From: Devosia sp.
Lineage (GTDB): Bacteria > Pseudomonadota > Alphaproteobacteria > Rhizobiales > Devosiaceae
NCBI GenBank assembly: GCA_015234425.1
Contig: JADGNE010000033.1
Coordinates: 155,166 to 219,165 of the forward strand
DNA: 64,000 bases
Direction of reading: 5' to 3'
The position numbers and the translations under genes are program-made. The notes beneath the pieces are model-generated. The model had not been told where the DNA came from, did not search any database, and saw only the letters and a program-made list of their open reading frames with translations. Below, one piece after another: positions 20,911 through 30,205 of this stretch (the first letter of the stretch is position 1; each line of letters begins with the position of its first letter).

Positions 20911-21788
20911 GATTTTTCAGTGTCTTCGTTTACGGCCGGACGCACCGCCACGACGCTCTCCACCCGCAGGTCGATCACGGTGATGTCTCGGTCAAGCAAT
21001 TGATACTGGGCCTGGTAATTGGTCAGCTTGCGCAGCGCCTGTGCCACGCCGTGCTCGGGCAACTGGATGCGCAGCCCCGTGGCATAGATCATGTCCCACC
21101 GCCGATCGGCGATCCGCGACAGCGCGATCAGGTCTTTCTGCAGCTCGGGAAAATTGCCGAGCGCACGGATCATCACCAGCGCGTCGTCCGCCGCGCCGTC
21201 GCCAATGACCAGTGGCAGGTCGCCATAGGCGCCACCGTCTTCACCGATCTGCTCGCCCTGCCCGTCGATCACAAAGGTGATGCCATCGACACGCCAGCGC
21301 GCGACCGGGGTCTTTTCGGAGATCATCACCTCGACATCGCCGGGGTAGGTTTTCCGAACATTGACGTTGCTGACGGCTGGCAACTGGGCAAGACGCTGGC
21401 GCGCCGCCTCGACGTCAAAGGCGAGGGTCGACATATCCGGCTGGATGCCGAGGGCGTCAAAGATCGCCTGCTCGGACGTCAGGGTCTGGCCGCTGATGGA
21501 GATCTGACCAATGGCAAGGCCCGCTTCGGCGAAGCCGCCCTGGGCGATTGTCACCGCACCGGCAAGCAGATTGCCGATCGGTTCGCGGATCTGGAAGAGG
21601 CCCGCAGCCGCAGCCACGGCAAGGCCGATGACCACGCCACGACGAACGGCCCGGCCATGAAGCACGCGCAGGCGTGTCAGCCCGCTGGTAACCCGCACGA
21701 GGCGCGAGCGGCGAACGGGAACAGGCAGTGCGCGCGGATCTATTGGCTGCGCTCCAGCGAGAAAAACCTCGCTTTTTACCTGTTGCAA
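20907..21788 (-). CDS. ftsQ: Cell division protein FtsQ
   Basis: A 293-residue bitopic divisome protein that links early and late division factors. A cytoplasmic basic N-terminus ([19 protein letters not shown]) precedes one membrane helix ([17 protein letters not shown]). The periplasmic POTRA domain begins [20 protein letters not shown], with the typical [34 protein letters not shown], and a C-terminal beta domain follows. The start is a TTG seven bases after GGAGG, inside the end of ddl (13-base overlap). It overlaps ftsA by four bases. Confidence 0.95.
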   Translation of the reverse strand: MQQVKSEVFLAGAQPIDPRALPVPVRRSRLVRVTSGLTRLRVLHGRAVRRGVVIGLAVAAAAGLFQIREPIGNLLAGAVTIAQGGFAEAGLAIGQISISGQTLTSEQAIFDALGIQPDMSTLAFDVEAARQRLAQLPAVSNVNVRKTYPGDVEVMISEKTPVARWRVDGITFVIDGQGEQIGEDGGAYGDLPLVIGDGAADDALVMIRALGNFPELQKDLIALSRIADRRWDMIYATGLRIQLPEHGVAQALRKLTNYQAQYQLLDRDITVIDLRVESVVAVRPAVNEDTEKS

Positions 21789-22708
21789 CTCGCGTCCTCC
21801 ACCATCCAGGAGACCAGCTCTTCAAAACTGTGGCCCACATGCGCAGCTTGCTCGGGCGCCAGCGAAGTGGGCGTCATGCCCGGCTGGGTATTAATCTCGA
21901 GACAAACCAGTTCGCCGTCTTCACCCGCCGCGTCATTGTAGCGAAAGTCGGTTCGCGTAATGCCCCGGCAGCCGAGAGCTGCATGTGCAGCAAGGCTCAG
22001 TTTTTGCACTTTGTCGTAAATTTTAGGTTTAATATCTGCCGGCAGGATGTGACGTGATCCACCTTCGGCGTATTTCGCCTCATAATTGTAGAAGTTGAGA
22101 TCGGTGACGATCTCGGTCACGGGCAGAGCCACGTCACCCATGACCGCGCAGGTGAGCTCGCGGCCCGGAATATAGCGCTCCACCATCAGCTCTTCGCCGC
22201 CGGTCCAATCCTCGCCAAGGATTTCCTGCGGCGGATGGGACTGGTCAGCCTTGACGATAATGACGCCAAAGCTCGAGCCATCGGCGATGGGCTTGACCAC
22301 GTAAGGGGGCGGCATGATGTGGGCGCGACCGACTTCACCGCGCGTGGCAATCACATGGTCGGTCACCGGGATGCCGGCAGCCTTGAACATGATTTTTGCC
22401 TGGTGCTTGTCCATGGCCAGGGCCGACGCCAACACGCCCGAATGGGTATAGGGGATGCGCAGGAATTCCAGCACGCCCTGGATGGTGCCATCCTCGCCGA
22501 ACGGACCGTGCAGCGCGTTGAACGCGACATCGGGCGCGATCTCGCGCAGGCGCTCGGCGACGTCATAGCCGACATCGAGTTCGGTGACGCGATAGCCGGC
22601 GCGGCGCAGCGCTTCGGCGCAGCCTTTGCCGGTGCTGAGGGAGACGGGGCGTTCGTTGGAAAGCCCGCCCATGAGGACGGCGACGTGCTTAGTCATGGCG
22701 CGGTTCAC
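21776..22708 (-). CDS. ddl: D-alanine–D-alanine ligase
   Basis: A 310-residue ATP-grasp enzyme that joins two D-alanines for the peptidoglycan stem. N-terminal motif [20 protein letters not shown]; substrate motif [34 protein letters not shown]; the ATP-grasp lysine in [14 protein letters not shown]; and metal ligands in [17 protein letters not shown]. The start is a GTG in a GTGA overlap with the murC stop, with AAGGAAG upstream; an ATG four codons later is an alternative. In most relatives murB lies between murC and ddl; here it does not. Confidence 0.96.
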   Translation of the reverse strand: MNRAMTKHVAVLMGGLSNERPVSLSTGKGCAEALRRAGYRVTELDVGYDVAERLREIAPDVAFNALHGPFGEDGTIQGVLEFLRIPYTHSGVLASALAMDKHQAKIMFKAAGIPVTDHVIATRGEVGRAHIMPPPYVVKPIADGSSFGVIIVKADQSHPPQEILGEDWTGGEELMVERYIPGRELTCAVMGDVALPVTEIVTDLNFYNYEAKYAEGGSRHILPADIKPKIYDKVQKLSLAAHAALGCRGITRTDFRYNDAAGEDGELVCLEINTQPGMTPTSLAPEQAAHVGHSFEELVSWMVEDASCNR

Positions 22709-24123
22709 TCGACTTCCTTGCCCATCAGGGCACCCAGTTCACCGGGGAGCGCTGCCGCCCACTGGGTGATATTGCCGGCGCCGAGGCAGACGACATAGTC
22801 ACCATCCTCGACGCGGCTGGCGAGCAGCTTGGCCAGCGCCGCCGGATCGTCGAGCACGCGCGCATCGCGGTGACCGCGCGCGCGGATGCGGTTGACCAGC
22901 TCGTCATGGGTGACACCCGGGATCTGCGTCTCACCGGCTGCATAGATCGGCGCGACAATGACCGTGTCCGCGTCGTTGAAGCAGGCGGCGAAGTCGTCAA
23001 AGAGATCATTGACGCGCGAGAAGCGGTGCGGCTGCACCACGGCCACGACATCGCGCCGCGTCGACTGCCGCGCGGCAGTCAGGGCCGCCGCGATTTCGAC
23101 GGGGTGATGACCATAGTCGTCAATGACGGTGACACCCCCAACGGTGCCGGTACGGGTGAAGCGGCGCTTGACGCCGGTAAAGCCCTTGAGGCCGCGGCGG
23201 ATCGCTTCTGCCGGAACGTGCAGTTGATCGGCGACGGCAATGGCGGCCGTGGCGTTGAGCGCATTGTGGACGCCGGGCATGGGCAGTTCCAGCCCATCGA
23301 TGCGCAGCTGGGTCTGGCGAATGCGGTCGCGAATTTCGACGGCAAAATGCTGGACACCGCCCCGGTTCTCGAGATCGACCAGACGGACGTCAGCCTGCGG
23401 GTTCTGGCCATAGGTGATGACGCGGCGGTCGCGCACTTCACCGACCAGCGCCTGCACATGCGGATGGTCGAGGCACATCACGGCAAAGCCGTAGAAGGGC
23501 ACGTTCTCGACGAACTGGTGGAACGCCTTCTTCACCCCGTCGAAATCACCATAATGGTCGAGATGCTCGGGATCGATATTGGTGACGACAGCCACGTCGG
23601 CCGGCAGTTTTACGAACGTACCGTCGCTCTCGTCGGCCTCGACGACCATCCACTCGCCGGCCCCGAGGCGCGCGTTGGTGCCATAGGCATTGATGATGCC
23701 ACCGTTGATGACGGTGGGGTCGAGATTGCCCGCATCGAGCAGTGTCGCGACCAGCGTGGTGGTCGTGGTCTTGCCATGCGTGCCGCCAATGGCGATGGCG
23801 GTCTTGAAGCGCATGATCTCGGCCAGCATTTCGGCGCGGCGCACGATCGGAAGATTTTTCGCGCGGGCAGCGACCAGCTCGGGATTGTCCTTCTTGATGG
23901 CGGAGGACACCACCACCACTTCGGCATGCCCGAGATTGTTGCCGTTCTGGCCGATCTCGACCTTGATGCCCATGTCGCGCAGGCGCTGGACATTGGGATT
24001 GGCGGACGCGTCGGAGCCCTGAACGATATAGCCCTGGTTATGCAGGATTTCGGCGATGCCACTCATGCCGATGCCGCCGATGCCGATGAAGTGGACCGGG
24101 CCAATGTTGCGGGGCATTTTCAT
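22705..24123 (-). CDS. murC: UDP-N-acetylmuramate–L-alanine ligase MurC
   Basis: A 472-residue Mur ligase adding L-Ala to UDP-MurNAc. It starts [27 protein letters not shown] (UDP-binding domain, GIGGIGMS). ATP-binding P-loop is [13 protein letters not shown]; Mg-binding residues are in [14 protein letters not shown] and [14 protein letters not shown]. The C-terminal domain has [12 protein letters not shown] and [13 protein letters not shown]. It overlaps murG (ATGA) upstream and ddl (GTGA) downstream, so the run is tightly coupled. Confidence 0.97.
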   Translation of the reverse strand: MKMPRNIGPVHFIGIGGIGMSGIAEILHNQGYIVQGSDASANPNVQRLRDMGIKVEIGQNGNNLGHAEVVVVSSAIKKDNPELVAARAKNLPIVRRAEMLAEIMRFKTAIAIGGTHGKTTTTTLVATLLDAGNLDPTVINGGIINAYGTNARLGAGEWMVVEADESDGTFVKLPADVAVVTNIDPEHLDHYGDFDGVKKAFHQFVENVPFYGFAVMCLDHPHVQALVGEVRDRRVITYGQNPQADVRLVDLENRGGVQHFAVEIRDRIRQTQLRIDGLELPMPGVHNALNATAAIAVADQLHVPAEAIRRGLKGFTGVKRRFTRTGTVGGVTVIDDYGHHPVEIAAALTAARQSTRRDVVAVVQPHRFSRVNDLFDDFAACFNDADTVIVAPIYAAGETQIPGVTHDELVNRIRARGHRDARVLDDPAALAKLLASRVEDGDYVVCLGAGNITQWAAALPGELGALMGKEVE

Positions 24124-25235
24124 GATGTGGGGTCCATTTCGTTCGTACCTTTGCCGGCAAGGCCTTCGGCCAGATCTGCCAGCTTTTCAACCGCACCAGC
24201 CTGCCCGAGGGCACGGGCAGCGGCGGCAGCGCGGATCAGTTGATCGGGATCGGCTAACAATTGCGTGATCCGAGTGGCAAGCGATTGCGGTGAGAGTGTG
24301 GCCTGCTCGGCCACCCAACCGCCGCCGCCCTGTTCCATATAGAGCGCATTGTACTTCTGGTCGGAGTCCAGCGCGCCTGGCAGCGGGATCAGAATGGCCG
24401 GCCGGCCGATCACGCAGAGCTCGTTGACCGTCGACGCACCGGCGCGCCCGATCACGAGATGCGCATCGGCAATGCGCTCGGGCAGATCGGTGACAAAGGA
24501 GGCCAGCTCCACATTGGTGCGCGACTTCCGATAGCTCTCGGCCACCCGGTCGATATCCTCCGGCCGCGCCTGCTGCAGGATCTTGAGGCGCTGGCGCAAC
24601 GCGTCGGACAGCAGCGCAATGGCTTCGGGCACAAGGTCAGAGAGGACGCGCGCGCCCTGGCTGCCACCGGTGATGACGAGCCGAATGACAGATTTGTCGT
24701 CGAGCGGGGGATAGGGCGTACCGATGACCTTGCGCACGCGATCGCGCACCGGATTGCCGGTGACGATCTTTTCGAGCCGCTGTTCGGCGGCAAAGCGCGT
24801 CTGCGGAAAGCTCAGCGCCAGAACATCGGCAAAGCGGGCCAGGGCCCGGTTGGCGCGCCCCATCACAGCGTTCTGCTCATGCAGGATGCCCGGAATGGAG
24901 AGCAGGCTCGCCGCAAGGAACGGGGGGAACGTCGGATAACCACCAAACCCAATGACGGCGTCGGGACGCACCGCGCGCAGGATGCCGAAGGCCGTGACAA
25001 TGCCACCGGCAATCTTGATGCCGGCGCCAGCGAACTGGATCGGGTTTTTGCCCGAGGGCGTCGCCGAGGGGATGATGTGGATGCGCCGGGCCGGAAAATC
25101 CTGGCCATAGCTGTCGACCCGATGGTCGGTCATCAGTTCCACGGCGTGGCCACGACGGACCAGTTCCTGTGCCAGGGCCATGGCGGGAAACAAATGCCCG
25201 CCAGTGCCACCGGCCATAAGTACGAAGGTTTTCAT
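24120..25235 (-). CDS. murG: Lipid II synthase MurG
   Basis: A 371-residue GT-B glycosyltransferase that transfers GlcNAc from UDP-GlcNAc to lipid I at the inner face of the membrane. The N-terminal glycine loop is [18 protein letters not shown]; a second [10 protein letters not shown] and [19 protein letters not shown] are typical. The C-terminal UDP-GlcNAc domain has [17 protein letters not shown] and [34 protein letters not shown]. The start ATG overlaps the ftsW stop by four bases. Confidence 0.97.
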   Translation of the reverse strand: MKTFVLMAGGTGGHLFPAMALAQELVRRGHAVELMTDHRVDSYGQDFPARRIHIIPSATPSGKNPIQFAGAGIKIAGGIVTAFGILRAVRPDAVIGFGGYPTFPPFLAASLLSIPGILHEQNAVMGRANRALARFADVLALSFPQTRFAAEQRLEKIVTGNPVRDRVRKVIGTPYPPLDDKSVIRLVITGGSQGARVLSDLVPEAIALLSDALRQRLKILQQARPEDIDRVAESYRKSRTNVELASFVTDLPERIADAHLVIGRAGASTVNELCVIGRPAILIPLPGALDSDQKYNALYMEQGGGGWVAEQATLSPQSLATRITQLLADPDQLIRAAAAARALGQAGAVEKLADLAEGLAGKGTNEMDPTS

Positions 25236-26398
25236 TCGGCGGGGGCTACCACGGCGCTGCGATAAGAAGGAAGTCCGGTGGCCATGCGCTCTTCCGGCTT
25301 GGTGCGGGTCAGAGCCAGCATAAGACCCATGCCGAAGGCCACGGCGATCATCGAGGTGCCGCCATAGGACACGAAGGGTAGCGTCATGCCCTTGGGCGGG
25401 ATGAGGTTGAGGTTCACGGCCAGGTTGATGCCCGACTGCATGGCGAACTGGATGGCAATGGTGGAGGCGGCAAGGCGTGCAAAAAGGCTCGACTGACGCT
25501 CGGCCGAAACCATGGCGCGCAGCACGATGAAGGCGATGAGCCCGACGAGAGCGAGGCAGAACAGAATGCCGTATTCACCAGCAGCGGCTGAGAACACATA
25601 GTCGGCATGCGCGTCGGGAATGAGCTTTTTGGCAAGGGACTCGCCCGGCCCGCGACCAAGCCAGCCGCCTTCGAGCAGCGACTGCAGAGCGCGGTCGATC
25701 TGATAGGTGTTACCGCCGCCATCGGGGTTGATGAAGGTGTCGATACGGCGCGCCACGTGGGGGAAGAACACATAGGCCCCGATCAGCAGGAGGCCTGCTG
25801 CAACGCCCAGCCCGGCAATGATGAACCAGGAAATACCCGAGAGGAACAGCAGCACCGCCCAGGTAGCGACCACGAGGATCGACTGCCCGACGTCCGGCTG
25901 CAGCAGAAGACCGCTGACGATCACGGCCATGACAAGGGTCGCCAGCATCCGGCCAGGCACATCGCGATGGATCATGTACTCCGACATCAGCCAGGCGCCG
26001 ATCACGGCAAAGGCCGGCTTGACGAATTCGGATGGCTGGATCGACTGCCCGGCAATGGAAATCCAGCGACGCGCGCCCTTCACTTCTGCGCCAAAGCGCA
26101 GCGTTGCCCACAACAGCAGCGTCATGAGGATAAGCGTACCAAGCGCCGCAAACCGCGCCTGACGATGGGTCAGCAGCGAGGTCACCAGCATCACCGGCAG
26201 CGCCAGAAGGCAGAACATCGCGTGGCGGATGACGAAGTGCCACTGCCCCAGGCCAATGCGCTCGGCCACGGGCGGGCTGGCAGCGAAGCTGAGCACCATG
26301 CCTGCGGTCAGAAGAAGGATCAGCGCCCCGAGAAGTTCGCGGTCAATGGACCACCACCACTCTGCGAGCGGCGTTTTTTCAGCTCTGGAAAACATCAT
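25232..26398 (-). CDS. ftsW: Peptidoglycan polymerase FtsW (SEDS family)
   Basis: A 388-residue polytopic membrane protein of the SEDS family, the septal glycan polymerase that works with FtsI. About ten hydrophobic segments are visible, the first being LLGALILLLTAGMVLSFAASP. SEDS hallmarks include SIAGQSIQPSEFVKPAF, LLQPDVGQSILV, the catalytic-loop region GPGESLAKKLIPDAHADYVFSAAAGEYG, and NLIPPKGMTLPFVSYGGTSM near the C-terminus. The start is taken at ATGATG (26398); the frame is open further upstream but without a ribosome site. There is a 168-base gap to the upstream DUF4394 gene. Confidence 0.96.
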   Translation of the reverse strand: MMFSRAEKTPLAEWWWSIDRELLGALILLLTAGMVLSFAASPPVAERIGLGQWHFVIRHAMFCLLALPVMLVTSLLTHRQARFAALGTLILMTLLLWATLRFGAEVKGARRWISIAGQSIQPSEFVKPAFAVIGAWLMSEYMIHRDVPGRMLATLVMAVIVSGLLLQPDVGQSILVVATWAVLLFLSGISWFIIAGLGVAAGLLLIGAYVFFPHVARRIDTFINPDGGGNTYQIDRALQSLLEGGWLGRGPGESLAKKLIPDAHADYVFSAAAGEYGILFCLALVGLIAFIVLRAMVSAERQSSLFARLAASTIAIQFAMQSGINLAVNLNLIPPKGMTLPFVSYGGTSMIAVAFGMGLMLALTRTKPEERMATGLPSYRSAVVAPAE

Positions 26399-26566
26399 GG
26401 GCGGGCTACTCGATACAAACTGCATCGAATTGTAACTGGCGATGGTTACCGATTTGGTAAGGGCTTTCGCGTTTTGCGAGAGACGGGAAAAACGTTGAGG
26501 GCAGCCCACACGCCGCCCCTTCTGCCCTGCCCTGACGGACAGGAGTTCTATTCTGGATCTGCTCGA

Positions 26567-27346
26567 TCAGTTGAGGATCGCGATGTCCGAAATCATCCCG
26601 TCCACACCCTCGACTGGCCCCCAGGCCTCGGCGGCACCGGTTTCGAGATCAACCGTGTGGAGCACATTGTCGACCACGAGATAGGCGGTGTTGGTCAGGT
26701 CTTCTGTGGCCTGGATGTCGAAGGCATAGGTCGAGCCGCCCTCGATGCCGAGCATGCCGATGGCGCCCAGCGTGCCGTCATTGGGCGACACCTGCTGGAT
26801 GAGACCGACAATGGTGGCGTCGATGTCGAACATCTTCGTCGCCTCGGGCTTGCCGATCGAATTAGTATAGGCCGCAGCAACAATCGCCGGTGTTTCGCCG
26901 ACATGCATGTCGCCATCCTGGAAGGCGAGGGAACCGTCGACGGTCACTGCGCCATCATCGACATTGACGCGATGATTTGTGCCATCGGTGCCCATCAGGC
27001 GCAGGCGGTCGGCCATGGGATTGAAGTCGACGATTGCCCCTTCATAGCTGGGGAGCTTCTCTGAGAGGGTCGATTTGACCGTGGCAGCGCCGCTGGCCAT
27101 GTCGATGGTGACAACCTCGCCGGCGAGCGTAACGCCATAGAGCATACTGTCTGCGGGGCGAATATCGATGCCGGCCAAGCCATCCACACCAGTGACCGTC
27201 ATGGTCCCGGTGACCGTGCGGGCTTCGGTGTCAAACATGACAAGCGTGTTGGAATTGACGAGGCCGATGGCCGAAGCGGCCTGGGCGGCGCCGGATGCGC
27301 CAAGGGCCAGAAGGGCGACAAGCGAAAGACGAGCGATGGCAGGCAA
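26567..27346 (-). CDS. Exported DUF4394-domain protein inserted in the dcw cluster
   Basis: A 259-residue protein with a signal peptide (LSLVALLALGASGAAQAA) and one DUF4394 domain. The repeat signature is clear: GLAGIDIRPADSMLYGVTLAGEVVTIDMASG, YEGAIVDFNPMADRLRLMGTDGTNHRVNVDDGAVTVDGSLAF and TLGAIGMLGIEGGSTYAFDIQ. This predicts a periplasmic or secreted beta-propeller-like protein; the function is not known. It starts at TTG, seven bases after GAGGAG. It occupies the position between mraY and ftsW where murD is normally found, and is flanked by 198- and 168-base gaps, unlike the tightly packed neighbours. Confidence 0.88.
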   Translation of the reverse strand: MPAIARLSLVALLALGASGAAQAASAIGLVNSNTLVMFDTEARTVTGTMTVTGVDGLAGIDIRPADSMLYGVTLAGEVVTIDMASGAATVKSTLSEKLPSYEGAIVDFNPMADRLRLMGTDGTNHRVNVDDGAVTVDGSLAFQDGDMHVGETPAIVAAAYTNSIGKPEATKMFDIDATIVGLIQQVSPNDGTLGAIGMLGIEGGSTYAFDIQATEDLTNTAYLVVDNVLHTVDLETGAAEAWGPVEGVDGMISDIAILN

Positions 27347-27506
27347 TGGAGGTCTCCTCGTTCAGGATTTTGCCAGCGCGCAGGCGCGTCTGACGGGTGA
27401 GCCGTTGGGGGACGAAATGCTGTCGTCACCAAGAGCTACGGAGCCCCGAGGAGATAAGTTTCAGTCGGAAGTACTTTTTTGGATAATTGCGACGCCGGTT
27501 GCGGTC

Positions 27507-27539
27507 GCAGACGGCGTGGTTCTCCACCACGCCGTCTGC
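27507..27539 (-). terminator. Strong hairpin after mraY
   Basis: A perfect 13-bp stem (GCAGACGGCGTGG with CCACGCCGTCTGC) and 7-base loop lies five bases after the mraY stop. No T run follows directly. It may end or attenuate the upstream dcw transcript before the DUF4394 gene. Confidence 0.6.
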
Positions 27540-27544
27540 TTCAA

Positions 27545-28630
27545 TCAGCGCAGTTTAAGGCTCGAAAGGCCGATCAGCGCCAGTACGAAGGAGATGATCC
27601 AGAACCGGATCACCACCTGGCTTTCGGTCCAGCCGAGTGCCTCGAAATGGTGGTGGATGGGCGCCATTCGGAAGACGCGCTTGCCCGTCAGCCGGAACGA
27701 GGCCACCTGCACGATCACCGACACGGTTTCGAGCACGAAGAGACCGCCGATAATTGCCAACACGATTTCGTGTTTGGTTGCCACGGCGATGGTGCCGAGC
27801 GCGCCACCGAGAGCGAGCGAGCCGGTGTCGCCCATAAAAATCTGCGCCGGGGGCGCGTTAAACCAGAGGAAGCCGAGACCCGCACCGATCAGCGCGCCGC
27901 AGACGACAGCCAGTTCAGCCGTGCCGGGAACGGAGTTGAGCAGCAGGTAGTCGGCATAGTTCTGCGAACCGACGAGATAGGCGATGAGGCCAAAGCAGGC
28001 CGCTGCCACCATCACCGGCACGATGGCGAGGCCATCAAGACCGTCCGTGAGGTTCACCGAATTACCGGCTGCCACCACGACGAAGCCGCCAAAGAGAATG
28101 TAGAAATAGCCCAGATTGACGGCCAAGTCCTTGACGAACGGGAACTGCAGCGAGGTGCCATAGGCGCCGGTGGTCAGCTGGGAAATGGCGAAAGCCGCGA
28201 TCGCACCGATCAGCGCTTCGAGCAGCAGGCGCTGCTTTGAGCCAAACCCCTTGTGGCTCATGCGCTTGACCTTGAGATAGTCATCGTAAAAGCCGATGGC
28301 GCCGAAGCCGATGGTGACGAACAGCACCACCCAGACATAGCCATTGGTAAGGTTGGACCAGAGGAGCGTGGAAATTACTGCGCCCGAGAGGATCATCAGC
28401 CCGCCCATGGTGGGCGTGCCCTTCTTGGTCAGCAGGTGTCCCTGCGGACCGTCCTCGCGGATCGGCTGGCCGCGGCCCTGCTTGAGGCGCAGCATGGCGA
28501 TCATGCCCGGGCCGAACAGGAAGACGAAAAACAGCGCCGTGATCACCGCGCCGGCAGTGCGGAAGGTGATGTAGCGGAAGACGTTGAATGCGGCGAGCGA
28601 GTCACCCAACTGGCCGAGAAAATAGAGCAT
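27545..28630 (-). CDS. mraY: Phospho-MurNAc-pentapeptide translocase MraY
   Basis: A 361-residue polytopic membrane enzyme that makes lipid I from UDP-MurNAc-pentapeptide and undecaprenyl phosphate. Family motifs: [20 protein letters not shown], the catalytic [45 protein letters not shown], and [23 protein letters not shown] (HHH). About ten membrane segments can be traced. It is 27 bases downstream of murF. Confidence 0.97.
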   Translation of the reverse strand: MLYFLGQLGDSLAAFNVFRYITFRTAGAVITALFFVFLFGPGMIAMLRLKQGRGQPIREDGPQGHLLTKKGTPTMGGLMILSGAVISTLLWSNLTNGYVWVVLFVTIGFGAIGFYDDYLKVKRMSHKGFGSKQRLLLEALIGAIAAFAISQLTTGAYGTSLQFPFVKDLAVNLGYFYILFGGFVVVAAGNSVNLTDGLDGLAIVPVMVAAACFGLIAYLVGSQNYADYLLLNSVPGTAELAVVCGALIGAGLGFLWFNAPPAQIFMGDTGSLALGGALGTIAVATKHEIVLAIIGGLFVLETVSVIVQVASFRLTGKRVFRMAPIHHHFEALGWTESQVVIRFWIISFVLALIGLSSLKLR

Positions 28631-28657
28631 GCTCTCTGGTATCCTGGTTGGGCGGCT

Positions 28658-30049
28658 TCAGCGCTTGTCGAAACTATTGCGGATGCTAGCGACGAGCCGA
28701 CCAAGCCCGATGCCGTTCGATCCTTTGATCATAACTGCATCGCCATAGGCAAGCGCGTCCCTAACGACTGGCTCGGCATCCCCAGCACTTGTGAAATGCC
28801 CGGCGACCGTTCCGTCAGGCAATGCGCTGGCCAATGCGGCCATATTGGGGCCGACGAGATAGACGAGCTCCGCCCCGCTCGCCAGCACGGAATCGGCAAG
28901 GCTGGCATGCAGCGCCTCACTCTCATCGCCGAGCTCGAGCATGTCGCCGAGCACCAGCACCTTGCGCCCCGCAGGCGCTTCGAGCGCCGAGAACACATCG
29001 AGCGCCGCGCGGATCGAGGCCGTATTGGCATTATAGCTTTCATCGACGAGAACGAGCGGATTGTCATCCGGCCCGAGCCTGATCCGTTCGCCGCGCCCTG
29101 GTTGTGCGCCAAAGCCGGCAAGAGCGCGCAGGGACACCTCGGCCTCGATACCGGCAAGGTGCCCGACGATCAGCGCCGCCGTGGCGTTGGAGAGCATGTG
29201 GCGGCCCGGCACGTCGAGCGCCAGCGCATAGCGATCCTCACCATTGATCACCTGGGCAAAGCTCTTGTCTGCGGCCGATTGCGGATCAAGGATCTGCCAG
29301 TCGACGCCGCGCGAAAATCCATAGGTCACGATCCTGGACACGCCTGCTGCCGCGGCAGCTTCGAGCAGGATATTGATCTGTGGATTGTCGGCATTGATGA
29401 CGGCGGTGCCACCCGGCTCCAGCCCGTCAAAGATCTCTGCCTTGGCCCGCGCGATGGCCTCGAGGCTCCCCAGCTTTTCGAGATGGGCTGGGGCGATATT
29501 GGTGATGACAGCGATATGCGGCCGCACCAGCTGGCTCAGAGGACGGATTTCGTCGGGCGCATTCATGCCCATTTCGAAAATGCCGAACTGCGCCGCTTCG
29601 GGCATGCGCGCCAGCATGAGCGGCACGCCCCAGTGGTTGTTAAAGCTCTTGATCGAGGCGTGGGTGGATCCTGCTGCCGAAAGGACGTGGCGCAGCGCTT
29701 CCTTGGTGGTGGTCTTGCCCACGCTGCCCGTCACCCCGACGATCAGCGCACGGCTGCGCTCGCGGGCGGCACGGGCAATGTCGCGGAGGCCGCCAAGGGC
29801 ATCTGCGACGACGATCCGGCCCGGCCCCTCACCCCGATGCACCAGGGCCGCCGCGGCACCATTGGCCAGCGCGGTATCGACGAAATCATGACCATCGAAG
29901 CGGTCACCCTTGATGGCGACAAACAGGGCATTGGGTCCCAGCTCGCGGCTGTCGATCGAGATGGACTCGATCTGATCGGTCGAAACCTCGACCGCCCGCC
30001 CGGCCGTTGCGGCCAGGATTGCATCGAGGGTGTAGAGAGGCTGGGTCAT
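28658..30049 (-). CDS. murF: UDP-MurNAc-tripeptide–D-Ala-D-Ala ligase MurF
   Basis: A 463-residue Mur ligase that adds D-Ala-D-Ala to UDP-MurNAc-tripeptide. The start MTQPLYTLDAILAATAGRAV leads into the UDP-binding domain (SIDSRELGPNALFVAIKGDRFDGHDF). P-loop: VGVTGSVGKTTTKEAL. Others: SFNNHWGVPLMLARMP, EMGMNAPDEIRPLSQLVRP, ITNIAPAHLEKLGS, and VDESYNANTASIRAAL. The product of ddl in the same cluster is its substrate. The 156-base gap to murE is filled by a repeat. Confidence 0.97.
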   Translation of the reverse strand: MTQPLYTLDAILAATAGRAVEVSTDQIESISIDSRELGPNALFVAIKGDRFDGHDFVDTALANGAAAALVHRGEGPGRIVVADALGGLRDIARAARERSRALIVGVTGSVGKTTTKEALRHVLSAAGSTHASIKSFNNHWGVPLMLARMPEAAQFGIFEMGMNAPDEIRPLSQLVRPHIAVITNIAPAHLEKLGSLEAIARAKAEIFDGLEPGGTAVINADNPQINILLEAAAAAGVSRIVTYGFSRGVDWQILDPQSAADKSFAQVINGEDRYALALDVPGRHMLSNATAALIVGHLAGIEAEVSLRALAGFGAQPGRGERIRLGPDDNPLVLVDESYNANTASIRAALDVFSALEAPAGRKVLVLGDMLELGDESEALHASLADSVLASGAELVYLVGPNMAALASALPDGTVAGHFTSAGDAEPVVRDALAYGDAVMIKGSNGIGLGRLVASIRNSFDKR

Positions 30050-30114
30050 GTTCTTGTCCGCATTCTGGGATCGGCGGCCTGGATGCAGTGCGTGCCAGGG
30101 CCACAGTGTTTTCC

Positions 30115-30205
30115 TCGAGGCCCTCCCTTGCCCCTCCCCTCTAAGGGGGAGAGTGCCCCCGCGCTCGGGCCGGACCGTGCCACGCCCTCCGGCGGGGCGC
30201 CGTCG
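30115..30205. repeat. GC-rich palindromic intergenic repeat between murE and murF
   Basis: The gap holds CCCTCCC-TTGCCCCTCCCC-type pyrimidine runs, a CTCCCCT-CTA-AGGGGGAG hairpin, and further inverted GC-rich segments. It breaks the otherwise tight murE–murF spacing and looks like a dispersed repeat inserted after the murE stop. Confidence 0.5.
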
